From NCBI GenBank assembly GCA_019694835.1, contig JAIBBE010000083.1, forward strand, positions 49,005 through 113,004: a DNA stretch of 64,000 nt, read 5' to 3'. The stretch is from Fimbriimonadaceae bacterium. Lineage in GTDB: Bacteria; Armatimonadota; Fimbriimonadia; Fimbriimonadales; Fimbriimonadaceae. A program made the position numbers and the translations under genes. Numbering within the stretch: position 1 is the stretch's first letter; each line of letters opens with the position of its first letter. Positions 41,777-49,921 of the stretch are shown in pieces. The notes beneath the pieces were generated by a model, which was given only the letters and a program-made list of their open reading frames with translations, ran no database searches and had not been told where the DNA came from.

Positions 41777-42547
41777 CTACATGACCGTATCAAGCCCGAT
41801 CCGCAGGCCTTCCAACTCCCACACCCGGCGGACTGCCAGCACGACGCCCGGCATGAACGAGGTTCGATCGAGCGAGTCGTGACGGATCGTCAGCGTCTCT
41901 CCAGGACCTCCGAAAAGGATCATCTGGTGGGCGACCAGGCCGGGGAGACGGACTGAGTGCACGGGGACGCTCTCAACCATGCCGCCACGGGCGCAAGCGA
42001 CTTTCATGATCGTGCCTTCCTTGACGGCGGGGGCTTGGTTCCGCGAGGAAGCGATGATCTCCGCCGTCCGAGTCGCGGTTCCGGACGGGGCGTCCAGTTT
42101 TTGGTCGTGGTGCATCTCGATGACTTCGGCGGAAGGCATCCACTTGGCGGCGAGAGCGGCGAACTGCATCATCAGCACGGCACCAATGGCGAAATTGGGG
42201 ACCACGAGCACCGGCGTTTGGGCTTCCTCAGCCTGAACACGCAGCCGATCAAGCTGATCACGGGAGACCCCGCTCGTGCCGATCACGACCGCGACACCCC
42301 TTGAAAGGGCGAGGCTGGCGTTGTCGGCAGCGACCTCCGGATGCGTGAAGTCAAGGAGAACGGTGGCATCGGCCAGGCCCGCCCCGAGATCGGCAGACAA
42401 CGCAGGTGCCCCCGGGTAAGCGGTCTCACCGATCCGGACGCGATCAACCGCTGCAACGACCTCGATACCGTCGGCCTGAGCGAGCGCCTTGACGGATTCC
42501 ATCCCCATGCGGCCCGCCGCACCGGCAACACACACCCTCACTGACAT
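41777..42547 (-). CDS. dapB: 4-hydroxy-tetrahydrodipicolinate reductase
   Basis: DapB reduces the DapA product on the way to diaminopimelate and lysine. The protein has VCVAGAAGRMGMESVKAL (NAD(P)H-binding), LLDFTHPEVAADN, IGTSGVSRDQLDRL and the catalytic EMHHDQKLDAPSGTA (His pair and Lys). Its 256 aa match the family. The ATG at 42547 gives MSVRVCVAGAAGRMG, the usual start; the longer frame to 42895 overlaps the divergent isomerase and is rejected. It is divergent from the isomerase gene with 47 bases between. Confidence 0.95.
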   Translation of the reverse strand: MSVRVCVAGAAGRMGMESVKALAQADGIEVVAAVDRVRIGETAYPGAPALSADLGAGLADATVLLDFTHPEVAADNASLALSRGVAVVIGTSGVSRDQLDRLRVQAEEAQTPVLVVPNFAIGAVLMMQFAALAAKWMPSAEVIEMHHDQKLDAPSGTATRTAEIIASSRNQAPAVKEGTIMKVACARGGMVESVPVHSVRLPGLVAHQMILFGGPGETLTIRHDSLDRTSFMPGVVLAVRRVWELEGLRIGLDTVM

Positions 42548-42582
42548 GCCCTGCAGGTTACCGCTCGGCCAGGCGAAACGGC

Positions 42583-42588
42583 TAGAAT
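42583..42588 (+). promoter_or_regulatory. Probable -10 box of the isomerase gene (leaderless)
   Basis: TAGAAT ends 6 bases before the ATG at 42595. The divergent gap to dapB is 47 bases, so the promoter is confined here. No Shine-Dalgarno sequence is seen. Confidence 0.55.
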
Positions 42589-42594
42589 CCGCCG

Positions 42595-43350
42595 ATGGCC
42601 ATTCCGATTGCAGTTCAGCTTTATTCCGTTCGAGACGATTGCGCGAAGGACTTCGCGGGGACGTTGCGCGCGGTCGCCGCGATGGGTTATGACGGCGTCG
42701 AGCTCGCCGGTTTCCACGGTTTCCCGGCGAGCGAAATTCGCGGCTGGCTCGAAGAGACGGGCTTGAAAGTCGCGGGCAACCACTGCGGCTACCAGAGCCT
42801 GCAAGATGAGCGCTTCGACGAAACAATCGCGTTCCACCAGGCGATTGGCTGCCAGAACCTGGTGGTCCCCGGTCTGCCGGAAGAGATGCGAGCAACGGCT
42901 TCGGCCTGCCAAGAGACCGCAGCCTGGCTCACCGAAATCGCCAACAAACTCCGTCCCCTCGGACTCCGGACCGGATTTCACTGCCACAGCGCCGACATGC
43001 GACCGCTCGAAGATGGTCGGAGCGCCTGGGACCACCTGGCAGCCAACACGCCCGACGACTTCATCCTCCAATACGACACCAGCAACGGGATCCACGGAGG
43101 TGCCGATCCGGTAAAGCCCTTGCTCGACTGGCCGGGTCGCGGTGTCACCGTGCACCTGAAGGAGTACTCGGGCGAGGGCGGGAGCGCGGTGATCGGCGAA
43201 GGCGAAGTTCCGTGGCCGGCTGTATTCGGTGCGTGCCAGGATGTTGCCGGGACGCAGTGGTACATCGTCGAACACGAGGTTTACGGGGATCGAACGCCGT
43301 TGGAGTGCATCGACGCGTGTTTGAAGAACCTGCGGGGGATGGGGGTCTAG
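42595..43350 (+). CDS. Sugar phosphate isomerase/epimerase (AP endonuclease 2 family TIM barrel)
   Basis: The 251-aa protein fits a xylose-isomerase-like TIM barrel: IAVQLYSVRDDCAKDFAGTL, MGYDGVELAGFHGF, LKVAGNHCGY, TGFHCHSADM, ILQYDTSNG, VTVHLKEYSG and YIVEHEVYGDRTPLECI. The His, Asp and Glu residues at strand ends suggest a metal site, as in inosose and related epimerases. The substrate is unknown. A sugar permease gene follows downstream across a C-type inverted repeat, which suggests a role in sugar use. Confidence 0.9.
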   Translation: MAIPIAVQLYSVRDDCAKDFAGTLRAVAAMGYDGVELAGFHGFPASEIRGWLEETGLKVAGNHCGYQSLQDERFDETIAFHQAIGCQNLVVPGLPEEMRATASACQETAAWLTEIANKLRPLGLRTGFHCHSADMRPLEDGRSAWDHLAANTPDDFILQYDTSNGIHGGADPVKPLLDWPGRGVTVHLKEYSGEGGSAVIGEGEVPWPAVFGACQDVAGTQWYIVEHEVYGDRTPLECIDACLKNLRGMGV

Positions 43351-43370
43351 GGCCGCGATGGCCTCCTCCC

Positions 43371-43441
43371 GTACCGCTGGCAACCTGCCGGCGTCCCCAT
43401 GGAAATCGCCGCGCGCTTCGCCGGCAAGTTGCCAGCGGTAC
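43371..43441. repeat. Inverted repeat C, copy 3
   Basis: GTACCGCTGGCAACCTGCCG (43371 on) and GGCAAGTTGCCAGCGGTAC (ending 43441) are nearly perfect inverse arms of 22 bp around a loop of 27 bases. The element ends 8 bases before the permease ATG and includes part of its leader. Confidence 0.93.
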
Positions 43442-43449
43442 GAGGTTCT

Positions 43450-44385
43450 ATGAAGGGTCAGCGAGCGCTCGCTTTCTTGCAGCAATACCAAGGGCTGGCG
43501 GGCCTTGCCCTTCTGCTCATCGTCGCGCTGGTTTGGGAGCGCAACTTCTTTGTCCCCGAGAACCTGCGCAACGTTCTGAATCAGTGCGCGGTGCCGGGGA
43601 CGCTGGCCATCGGGATGACCTTCGTGATCCTCACTGGCGGGATTGACCTCAGCGTCGGCTCTCAGCTTGCTTTTCTGAACTGCATCGTCGCGACGTGGCT
43701 CAAGTCGGGGACTCCGGCGGCTTTCACCGTGCCCTATGTCCTGGTCCTGGGCGTCGGGATCGGTGCGATGCTCGGCTACATCATCGGCTCGACCCGGCTC
43801 CAGCCCTTCGTCGTCACGCTGGCGGCGATGGTGAGCCTGCGCGGGCTCGCGTTCGTGTACACCAAGAATGCGAACGTGTCCGGCATCGGCAAGGACCTCG
43901 ATCCACTCAAGGCTCCTTGGTTTGGGCTGCCTCTCTCGGTCTGGATTTTGTTTGCCCTTGCGGCTTGCTCCATGGTCATCCTCCGCAAGACCGTGCTGGG
44001 GCGACGCATCTACGCCATTGGTGGGGGCGAAGCCGCTTCCCACTATTCCGGCGTGCCCGTCAATCGAACGCGGGTCGCCGCCTACGCACTCAACGGCTTT
44101 TGCGTAGCCGTCGCTGCCATCCTGTTGACGGCGCGGACGAACAACGGCCAGCCGGGTGCAGCGCAAAGCTATGAGTTGGATGCCATTGCCGCAGCCGTGG
44201 TTGGCGGTTCATCCCTGCTCGGCGGCTACGGCAATTCTCTGGGTTCAGTCGTTGGGGCCTTGTTCATTCTCTCGACCGATACGCTCCTTAATCTAAAGGG
44301 TATCGACGACAAAGTCGGCCTGGGCCTCAAAGGCGTCATCTTGCTGATTGCCGTCTACGTCCAAAACATCGGCCGACGACGTTAA
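43450..44385 (+). CDS. Sugar ABC transporter permease, RbsC/YtfT type
   Basis: This inner-membrane permease of 311 aa has 8-10 hydrophobic helices. It carries the family signatures LAIGMTFVILTGGIDLSVGSQ, STRLQPFVVTLAAMVSLRGLA, GRRIYAIGGGEAASHYSGV (EAA-like coupling loop to the ATPase) and AAAVVGGSSLLGGYGN. It would work with a two-domain RbsA/YtfR-like ATPase and a periplasmic binding protein such as the YtfQ-like lipoprotein at 19947; neither partner adjoins it. The ATG at 43450 has GAGG 4 bases upstream. The stop codon is only 4 bases from the displaced prs end. Confidence 0.92.
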   Translation: MKGQRALAFLQQYQGLAGLALLLIVALVWERNFFVPENLRNVLNQCAVPGTLAIGMTFVILTGGIDLSVGSQLAFLNCIVATWLKSGTPAAFTVPYVLVLGVGIGAMLGYIIGSTRLQPFVVTLAAMVSLRGLAFVYTKNANVSGIGKDLDPLKAPWFGLPLSVWILFALAACSMVILRKTVLGRRIYAIGGGEAASHYSGVPVNRTRVAAYALNGFCVAVAAILLTARTNNGQPGAAQSYELDAIAAAVVGGSSLLGGYGNSLGSVVGALFILSTDTLLNLKGIDDKVGLGLKGVILLIAVYVQNIGRRR

Positions 44386-44389
44386 GGTG

Positions 44390-44429
44390 TTACCGCCAGT
44401 CGTCGAACAACTCGCTCACCGACTCGTTC
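44390..44429 (-). pseudogene. Displaced 3' end of prs (left direct repeat)
   Basis: On the minus strand this reads NESVSELFDDWR and then TAA, exactly the last 12 codons of prs (stop at 45858). It matches 37 of 40 bases of 45858-45897. The three differences are synonymous third positions (GAG/GAA, TTC/TTT, GAC/GAT). Similarity ends just beyond. It lies 4 bases after the convergent permease stop codon and has no start or body, so it is a remnant left by an insertion. Confidence 0.88.
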
Positions 44430-44536
44430 GCATGTCTCAGCCGTAGCTTCCGACCGCCTCACAACCAGAATTTCAGAGGCTTAGGCTAAACTTGCGATAA
44501 AAATGATAGCCTCGGTCTAGATTCTGGGGCGTATCG

Positions 44537-44542
44537 TAGAAT
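44537..44542 (+). promoter_or_regulatory. Probable -10 box of parD (leaderless)
   Basis: TAGAAT ends 5 bases before the GTG at 44548, with no Shine-Dalgarno sequence. Confidence 0.5.
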
Positions 44543-44547
44543 AAAGC

Positions 44548-44859
44548 GTGGATATTGGGATAAGCGAGGACGCTGTCACTCGGATTCGGCGACAAGTCCA
44601 AAGTGGACGGTTCTCGTCGGAAAACGAAGTAGTTCTTGAAGGCCTCCGACTCTTGGAAGAGCAGCAGCGAGGCCACGACGCTTGGGTCGCTGAGACGCGA
44701 GCGAAATTGCAGGAGGCTCTTGAGTCGGAGCGAGAAGGTCGTGTGATTCCGGGGGATGTGGCGCGACAGCAAATCCAGGAGTTCATTAATGATCGTGTGG
44801 GGAATCGCGTCTCGCACCTTTCACCCTTTCCTTCTAGTACGTCCAACTCCCATTCCTGA
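44548..44859 (+). CDS. ParD-family antitoxin, orphan
   Basis: ISEDAVTRIRRQVQSGRFSSENEVVLEGLRLLEE is a ribbon-helix-helix DNA-binding domain of the ParD/CopG antitoxin type. HDAWVAETRAKLQEALESER and VIPGDVARQQIQEFI are the toxin-embracing C-terminal part. A normal ParD gene is followed at once by parE. Here the protein continues into an odd Ser-rich tail (SHLSPFPSSTSNSHS), and the next gene is convergent and overlaps it by 26 bases, so no toxin is encoded. It begins with GTG. It lies inside the segment bounded by the two prs-end repeats and may be a remnant of a plasmid- or island-borne addiction module. Confidence 0.85.
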   Translation: MDIGISEDAVTRIRRQVQSGRFSSENEVVLEGLRLLEEQQRGHDAWVAETRAKLQEALESEREGRVIPGDVARQQIQEFINDRVGNRVSHLSPFPSSTSNSHS

Positions 44860-45796
44860 ACCCTTTTCTGTCACGTCGATTCGGATAGGTTTCTACCATT
44901 ACATGAACTCCACGCTCCTTTAACTCGGTGACCCCACTTAGTTGCTCCATATCTGGGCTGATACGAACAAACAGCAGCGATTCGATGGGTACAAGCGGCA
45001 GGAGTGTCGGCACCACCGTGCCTCGGACCGACAGGCTCCACAAGCAGTCGCAATCAGCCAGTACGTCCAATTGAGCAATATTCGACCCAGCGAGTTCAAG
45101 ATCGGCGAGTACCGGAAGGGTGGCGAGGAATCGGTAGTCTGGACAGCGCGTGCCTCGCATCGACAGATACTCTAGCGAGCGGGCACCTTCAACACTATGC
45201 ATATTGTCAATGTGGCAATCGGCCACACTTAGGCTGAAGATCTCTTGCGTACAGTCGAGTCCCCTTAAGCTAGTTATCGGTGTCCTCGCGATGGAGAGAA
45301 TCTGCATCGGTTTGCCTTCCAGCAATCCCTCAAGCGAGGAACATCCCGTGTTAAGAACATTAAGACTGCTTAGCTTGGGTAGTTTAGCGATTCCGAAGAA
45401 GTCCGTTGCAGTGGTGTTGGGTAAGAAGAGCGTCCTGATGTGGTCGTGGTCGATTAAGTCGTCAAGAGTGGTGATTACGCTGCGGTCAGTGCTCAGAGAC
45501 TCCAGCACAGGCATGTCATGAACAAAGGAAAGGGACGAAAGCGGGCAATCTGAAATCCATAGGCGCTGTAAGGAGTCGAGTCTGCAGGCGCATTGTATAA
45601 CGCTTAAATTTGGACACTCCAGGATAAGAACTCCCACGACTTCTGATCCCATAGGAAGTTCTAACTTCTGGTCGGCATCCCAGACGCGCACCGACCAAGG
45701 GCGGTGTTCTCGGATCGCTGGGCCCAGGTGCTCTGCACCGCGAACATCAACGTGAAGTCCGGTCAATTCCTCAGCGAGCGTGATTGCAGGATCCAA
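44834..45796 (-). CDS. Leucine-rich-repeat protein, 320 aa
   Basis: From about residue 50 the protein is a run of LRR-like units of 20-23 residues: LQRLWISDCPLSSLSFVHDM, LESLSTDRSVITTLDDLIDH, LSSLNVLNTGCSSLEGLLEG, LEYLSMRGTRCPDYRFLATL, LADLELAGSNIAQLDVLADC. It has no signal peptide or membrane segment. Such arcs bind proteins; the partner is unknown. The first usable start is a TTG at 45796, one codon after an in-frame stop, with GAGGTGAGG overlapping it, so the N-terminus is uncertain. One line counted is 30 of 60 G+C, well below neighbouring genes. It may be carried by the insertion at prs. Confidence 0.8.
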   Translation of the reverse strand: MDPAITLAEELTGLHVDVRGAEHLGPAIREHRPWSVRVWDADQKLELPMGSEVVGVLILECPNLSVIQCACRLDSLQRLWISDCPLSSLSFVHDMPVLESLSTDRSVITTLDDLIDHDHIRTLFLPNTTATDFFGIAKLPKLSSLNVLNTGCSSLEGLLEGKPMQILSIARTPITSLRGLDCTQEIFSLSVADCHIDNMHSVEGARSLEYLSMRGTRCPDYRFLATLPVLADLELAGSNIAQLDVLADCDCLWSLSVRGTVVPTLLPLVPIESLLFVRISPDMEQLSGVTELKERGVHVMVETYPNRRDRKGFRNGSWTY

Positions 45797-45857
45797 ACCT
45801 CACCTCAGTCTTATCAATCCTCTAGCGCCCCGTCCTCCCAAGGAGTGGAACCGACCG

Positions 45858-45897
45858 TTACCGCCAATCGTCAAACAATTCGCTCACCGACTCGTTC
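45858..45897. repeat. Right direct repeat: the 3' end of prs
   Basis: These 40 bases are the terminal codons of the intact prs and match 44390-44429 in the same orientation. Their codons (GAA, TTT, GAT) are AT-ending, unlike the GC-ending codons of the left copy. This suggests that the right copy arrived with the inserted DNA. Confidence 0.85.
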
Positions 45898-46868
45898 AAG
45901 TGAATCCTCTTAATGGCCTCGCCCAGCAACGGCGCGGACGGCAGGATGGTCAGTTTGGGGAACATCTTGACGCTCGGGATGGGGACGGTATCGGTGACGA
46001 TGACCTTGGACACCACGCTATCTTGCAGGCGCTGGCTCGCGTTGCCGCTGAAGACCGCGTGCGAACAGCATGCGACGACCTCGGTCGCACCGCGCTTGAG
46101 CAGCACTTCGGCACCGGTGATAATCGAGCCGCCGGTGTCGATCATGTCGTCAATCATCACACACTTCTTGCCAGCGACGTCGCCGATGATCTCGATGATG
46201 TCGACCTTGTTGGGCTCGGGACGGCGCTTGGCAATGATCGCGATGGGGACGCCTCCGAGCATTTCAGCGAGCGACCGCGCCCGGCCGACGCCCGCTACAT
46301 CGGGGCTGACCACGACGAGGTTCTCCTCCTGGGGGTAACCCTGCTCCATCATCCAGCGGCCAATGATCGGGCCTGCGTACAGGTGATCGACGGGCATGTT
46401 AAAGAAACCCTGGATCTGCTCGGCGTGCAGGTCGACGCAGACGACGCGCTGGGCACCCGACATGCCGATCAGATCGGCAACCAGTCGCGCCGTAATGGGC
46501 TCACGCGGCTTCACCTTCTTGTCTTGCCGAGCGTAGCCGTAGTAGGGCATCACGACCGTCAGTCGGCGGGCACTGGCGCGACGGAACGCGTCGAGCATGA
46601 TCAGCAACTCGACCAGCGTGTCGTTGGCCGGGTAGCAGGTTGGCTGGAGGAGGAAGACGTCGTTGCCGCGCGCGCTCTCGTCCACCATGACCCGAATCTC
46701 ACCGTCGCTGAACTTGGTCGAAGTCAGCCGTCCGAGTTCGATTCCCAAGTAGTTCGCGACTTTCTCGGCCAAGTCGCGGTGTGCGTTGCCCGAGAAGAGT
46801 TTCATGCCGGAAAGGCTCTGATTCACTCCGTTGGTCGCCGTTTTCGTTCTCGCCATGGTGGTGCCCAT
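45858..46868 (-). CDS. prs: Ribose-phosphate pyrophosphokinase
   Basis: Prs makes PRPP from ribose-5-phosphate and ATP for nucleotide, histidine and tryptophan synthesis. It has MKLFSGNAHRDLAEKVANYLG, STKFSDGEIRV, RRLTVVMPYYGYARQDKK, VDLHAEQIQGFFN and the PRPP-binding VMIDDMIDTGGSI. The ATG at 46868 has AGGAG about 11 bases upstream but overlaps glmU by 46 bases. An internal Met at 46805, where most family members begin, is the alternative. The last 12 codons are duplicated at 44390. It lies downstream of glmU, a common pairing. Confidence 0.95.
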   Translation of the reverse strand: MGTTMARTKTATNGVNQSLSGMKLFSGNAHRDLAEKVANYLGIELGRLTSTKFSDGEIRVMVDESARGNDVFLLQPTCYPANDTLVELLIMLDAFRRASARRLTVVMPYYGYARQDKKVKPREPITARLVADLIGMSGAQRVVCVDLHAEQIQGFFNMPVDHLYAGPIIGRWMMEQGYPQEENLVVVSPDVAGVGRARSLAEMLGGVPIAIIAKRRPEPNKVDIIEIIGDVAGKKCVMIDDMIDTGGSIITGAEVLLKRGATEVVACCSHAVFSGNASQRLQDSVVSKVIVTDTVPIPSVKMFPKLTILPSAPLLGEAIKRIHLNESVSELFDDWR

Positions 46869-48214
46869 TGTTCTTTGTTCTCCTGCCGCGATCGTCCGAG
46901 CGCTAAAGCATCGGCGGGTACGTCGCTCGTGATAACGCTTCCCGCTGCTACGATCGCGCCATCACCGATGGTGATGGGAGCGACGAGCGTAGAATTCGAG
47001 CCGATGAAGGCATCGCTGCCGATCTCGGTTCGGTGCTTGGAGAAACCGTCGTAGTTGCAGGTGATCGTGCCGGCACCGAGGTTGGTGTTCGCGCCGATGC
47101 TGGCATCGCCGATGTAGGTCAGATGGGATGCCGCAGCACCCGGCCCGAGCGTGGCCTTCTTGACCTCGACGAAATTGCCCACCTTGGATCCCTCGCCAAG
47201 AACGGCCCCCGGGCGGAGGTTGGCGAAGGGGCCGCACTTGCTGCCCTCCCCCATGATCGCGCCTTGGACGTGGCTGATCAGGATGCGGCAGTTGGGCCCG
47301 ATTTGCGAGTCGATCACGCACGAACTCGGCCCGATCGTCGTCCCGCTGGCGACGCGGGTCTTGCCGGCCAGCGTCGTCATCGGGAGGATTTCGACGTCCG
47401 CCTCGATCGCGACATCGAGCCCGATATACGTGGATGCCGGGTCCGTAATCGTCACGCCGTTCAGGGCGTGGCTGCGCAGAATTCGGCGTCGAAGCTGCGC
47501 CTCCGCCTCAGCAAGCTGCCAGCGATCGTTGACTCCTGTCGCCGTGAGGGGGTCGAATTCCACCGTCTCGACCGTTCCATTTGCCGCGATTTCGGCGATG
47601 GCGTCGGTCAAGTAGTACTCGCCCTGCGCATTGGAATTCTTCAGGAGCGGCAGGATTTCGAAGAGCCTCGAGATATCGAAGCAGTAGATGCCCGCGTTGA
47701 CCTCGCGAATCGCGCGCTGTTCCGGCGTGCAATCCTTCTCTTCGACGATCTGGGCGACCTTGCCCGCCGCGTCGCGGATGACCCGTCCGTACCCATGCGG
47801 ATCGGCGAGAACGCAGGTGGCGAGGGTTGCTTTCGAACCCGACTCCCAGTGTTGGCAAGCGAGCTTCTTCAGCGATTCGCCATCGAGCAGCGGCGCATCG
47901 CCCGGCGCGATCAATACGGCTCCGGTCCGACCCTCCAGGGCAGATTGCGCCATCAGCGCCGCATGTCCGGTCCCCTTCTGCTCGACTTGGAGGGCGTAGG
48001 CGTACTGGTAGCCAAGTTCAGATTTGACTCGGTCAGCCTGGTGCCCCACGACCATGACGGTGTGATCCACCCCCGCCTGGCTCATGGCGCGCCCGACCAA
48101 CTCCGCCATCGGCAACCCACAGACGCGGAAAAGCGCCTTGGGCGTCTCCGACTTCATGCGGGTGCCTTTTCCGGCGGCGAGAATCACGCCGCTCAACGGA
48201 GGATAGCTGGACAT
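46823..48214 (-). CDS. glmU: Bifunctional UDP-GlcNAc pyrophosphorylase / glucosamine-1-phosphate acetyltransferase
   Basis: GlmU makes UDP-N-acetylglucosamine for peptidoglycan and lipopolysaccharide. The N-terminal uridylyltransferase has [35 protein letters not shown] and [10 protein letters not shown]. The C-terminal left-handed beta-helix acetyltransferase has hexapeptide repeats, [30 protein letters not shown], and [14 protein letters not shown] with the catalytic His region. The length of 463 aa is normal. prs overlaps its 3' end. TATCCT lies 10 bases before the ATG. Confidence 0.96.
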   Translation of the reverse strand: MSSYPPLSGVILAAGKGTRMKSETPKALFRVCGLPMAELVGRAMSQAGVDHTVMVVGHQADRVKSELGYQYAYALQVEQKGTGHAALMAQSALEGRTGAVLIAPGDAPLLDGESLKKLACQHWESGSKATLATCVLADPHGYGRVIRDAAGKVAQIVEEKDCTPEQRAIREVNAGIYCFDISRLFEILPLLKNSNAQGEYYLTDAIAEIAANGTVETVEFDPLTATGVNDRWQLAEAEAQLRRRILRSHALNGVTITDPASTYIGLDVAIEADVEILPMTTLAGKTRVASGTTIGPSSCVIDSQIGPNCRILISHVQGAIMGEGSKCGPFANLRPGAVLGEGSKVGNFVEVKKATLGPGAAASHLTYIGDASIGANTNLGAGTITCNYDGFSKHRTEIGSDAFIGSNSTLVAPITIGDGAIVAAGSVITSDVPADALALGRSRQENKEQWAPPWRERKRRPTE

Positions 48215-48273
48215 CGGGGCCTAAAGGATACTCCGCTTCGTTAACGTTCGACCGGGTACCAGCCGCAACCTAT

Positions 48274-48299
48274 GCATCCATCCGTGGGAGGATGGATGC
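48274..48299. repeat. Hairpin repeat B, copy 5
   Basis: GCATCCATCC GTGGGA GGATGGATGC. The outer CC/GG pairs of copies 1, 2 and 4 are changed together to CA/TG here, so the stem is kept. It lies between glmU and dnaJ. Confidence 0.95.
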
Positions 48300-48353
48300 A
48301 TACGGTTTGGCGATGGTCCCAGGACGGAAACCTCCGAAGGCACCTGAGCGTTA

Positions 48354-48371
48354 TATACTCATATCATTGAG
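48354..48371 (+). promoter_or_regulatory. dnaJ promoter -10 overlapping a dyad (possible HspR operator)
   Basis: TATACT (48354-48359) overlaps the inverted repeat CTCA-TATCAT-TGAG (48358-48371), about 14 bases before the start codon region of dnaJ. hspR is the next gene. A dyad over the -10 box is where an autorepressor would act. The half-sites are ordered opposite to the known HAIR element (TTGAGT then ACTCAA), so assignment to HspR is tentative. Confidence 0.4.
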
Positions 48372-48384
48372 CGTGATAGAGGCA

Positions 48385-49476
48385 ATGGCAAAAGACTACT
48401 ATGCAACCTTAGGGGTAACGAAAGGCGCGGACGAGAAGTCGATCAAGTCGGCGTACCGCAAGCTCGCGCGCAAGTACCACCCGGACGTCAATCCGAACGA
48501 CAAAGCGGCGGAAGCCAAGTTCAAAGAGGTCAGCGAAGCCTACGAGGTCTTGGGCGACGCCGACAAGCGCAAGCTCTACGACCGGTGGGGATCAAATTGG
48601 GAAGCGGCCCAAAACATGAAGACGAGTGGCGGCTCAGGTGGTGAAGGCGTCGACTTCGACTTCGCCCATTTCGGCGGAGAAGGCGGATTCGGAAGCTTTT
48701 TCGAGCAGTTCATGACCCAGGGGCGCACCGCAACCCAACAACAGCAGCAACGTCCCCGAGGTGTGCAGCCTGCCGATGTCGAGAAGACGGTCGAAGTCAG
48801 CCTCGAGGAAATCGACTCGGGCACCAAACGGACCTTAACGTACCAAGTCAACGACGCCTGCAAAAGCTGCGAAGGGACTGGATATGTTCGTCTGAGGACG
48901 ACGACGGCGTGCCCGGTTTGCGGTGGTTCGGGCGAGACAAAGGGATTCTTCGGCATGGCCCATCCGTGCGAGGCCTGCGGTGGAACAGGATCGAGCAGCT
49001 TGGAGCGATGCCCAACCTGCAGCGGCAGTGGCTTCCTGCCCGCAACCCGCAAGGTCGAAGTGACGGTCCCAGCCGGAATCACGAACGGCAAGAAGCTCCG
49101 CGTGCCCGGGCGAGGCTCGACGGGTGCCAATGGCCGAGCGGGCGATCTCTACGTGATCATCAGCGAGCGACCGCACGATAAGTTCATCCGCAAGGGCGAC
49201 GACCTCGAAGTCGAGGTCCAGGTGCCCTACACGACGGCGGCGCTCGGCGGCGAGATTCGGGTTCCGACGCTGCGCGGTTCGGTGACCATGAAGATCCCGG
49301 AGTGCACCCAGAGCGGCCAAGCCTTCCGCCTTGCGGGTCAAGGCATCGCGAAGCTGGGCGGCGGGCGTGGCAATCTGATGGCCAAGATCCGTGTGGCGGT
49401 CCCCAAGAAGTTGACCGACAAGCAGCGTGACCTTCTGCGTCAGATGGCGACGGAAGAGAAGGAGGTGGTTGCATGA
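48385..49476 (+). CDS. dnaJ: Chaperone protein DnaJ
   Basis: DnaJ delivers substrates to DnaK and stimulates its ATPase. The J domain ([25 protein letters not shown]) is followed by a Gly/Phe and Gln-rich stretch. Four zinc-binding repeats come next ([32 protein letters not shown]), then two C-terminal substrate-binding domains. Its 363 aa match type I DnaJ. The ATG at 48385 is chosen over 48292 because the J domain starts there and GAGG precedes it. The stop overlaps the hspR ATG (ATGA). dnaK and grpE are not in the window. Confidence 0.96.
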   Translation: MAKDYYATLGVTKGADEKSIKSAYRKLARKYHPDVNPNDKAAEAKFKEVSEAYEVLGDADKRKLYDRWGSNWEAAQNMKTSGGSGGEGVDFDFAHFGGEGGFGSFFEQFMTQGRTATQQQQQRPRGVQPADVEKTVEVSLEEIDSGTKRTLTYQVNDACKSCEGTGYVRLRTTTACPVCGGSGETKGFFGMAHPCEACGGTGSSSLERCPTCSGSGFLPATRKVEVTVPAGITNGKKLRVPGRGSTGANGRAGDLYVIISERPHDKFIRKGDDLEVEVQVPYTTAALGGEIRVPTLRGSVTMKIPECTQSGQAFRLAGQGIAKLGGGRGNLMAKIRVAVPKKLTDKQRDLLRQMATEEKEVVA

Positions 49477-49874
49477 GAACCGACCAGCAGCCGCTTTATA
49501 TGATCGGCGTCGCTTCGCAGCTTTGCGGTGTCCACCCCCAAACCCTGCGCCAATACGAGCGCCTCGGCTTGGTCGTGCCCGCCCGGGTCGGTGCCAAGAA
49601 CCGCCTCTTCAGCGAGGCGGACATTCGCCGCGTCCAGCGCATCCAGCGATTGACTCAGGATCTGGGCGTCAACCTTGCTGGAGTCGAGATCATCCTGAAG
49701 CTGCTCGACCAGATGGATGAGGCGCGCGCGGAGATGGAGCAGATGTTCGACGAATACCGGCAGGAAGCAGAGCGACGGCTTCAATCCATGATGACGCAGA
49801 GCAATGTGCCTGTTCGTAAGGACGAACCACTGCTGCCGGTGCCGAAGGTCCGCTGGAAGAAACTCGACCTGTAG
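49473..49874 (+). CDS. hspR: HspR-like MerR-family heat-shock repressor
   Basis: [32 protein letters not shown] is a MerR-type winged helix (about residues 8-38). [23 protein letters not shown] and the following coiled coil ([20 protein letters not shown]) match HspR, which represses dnaK-type operons in Actinobacteria and other phyla using DnaK as co-repressor. No effector-binding Cys motif of metal MerR proteins is present. It is translationally coupled to dnaJ by a 4-base overlap. This is the same dnaJ-hspR order as in Streptomyces, so it probably autoregulates this operon. Confidence 0.92.
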   Translation: MRTDQQPLYMIGVASQLCGVHPQTLRQYERLGLVVPARVGAKNRLFSEADIRRVQRIQRLTQDLGVNLAGVEIILKLLDQMDEARAEMEQMFDEYRQEAERRLQSMMTQSNVPVRKDEPLLPVPKVRWKKLDL

Positions 49875-49900
49875 CAAGTCCCACGCTCTCCAAAAGGGAT

Positions 49901-49909
49901 TGGTATAAT
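49901..49909 (+). promoter_or_regulatory. Extended -10 promoter of tRNA-Leu
   Basis: TTGGTATAAT includes a TGN extension and a perfect TATAAT (49904-49909), 12 bases before the mature tRNA. No clear -35 box is seen. Confidence 0.75.
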
Positions 49910-49921
49910 GTCGTTCTGCCT

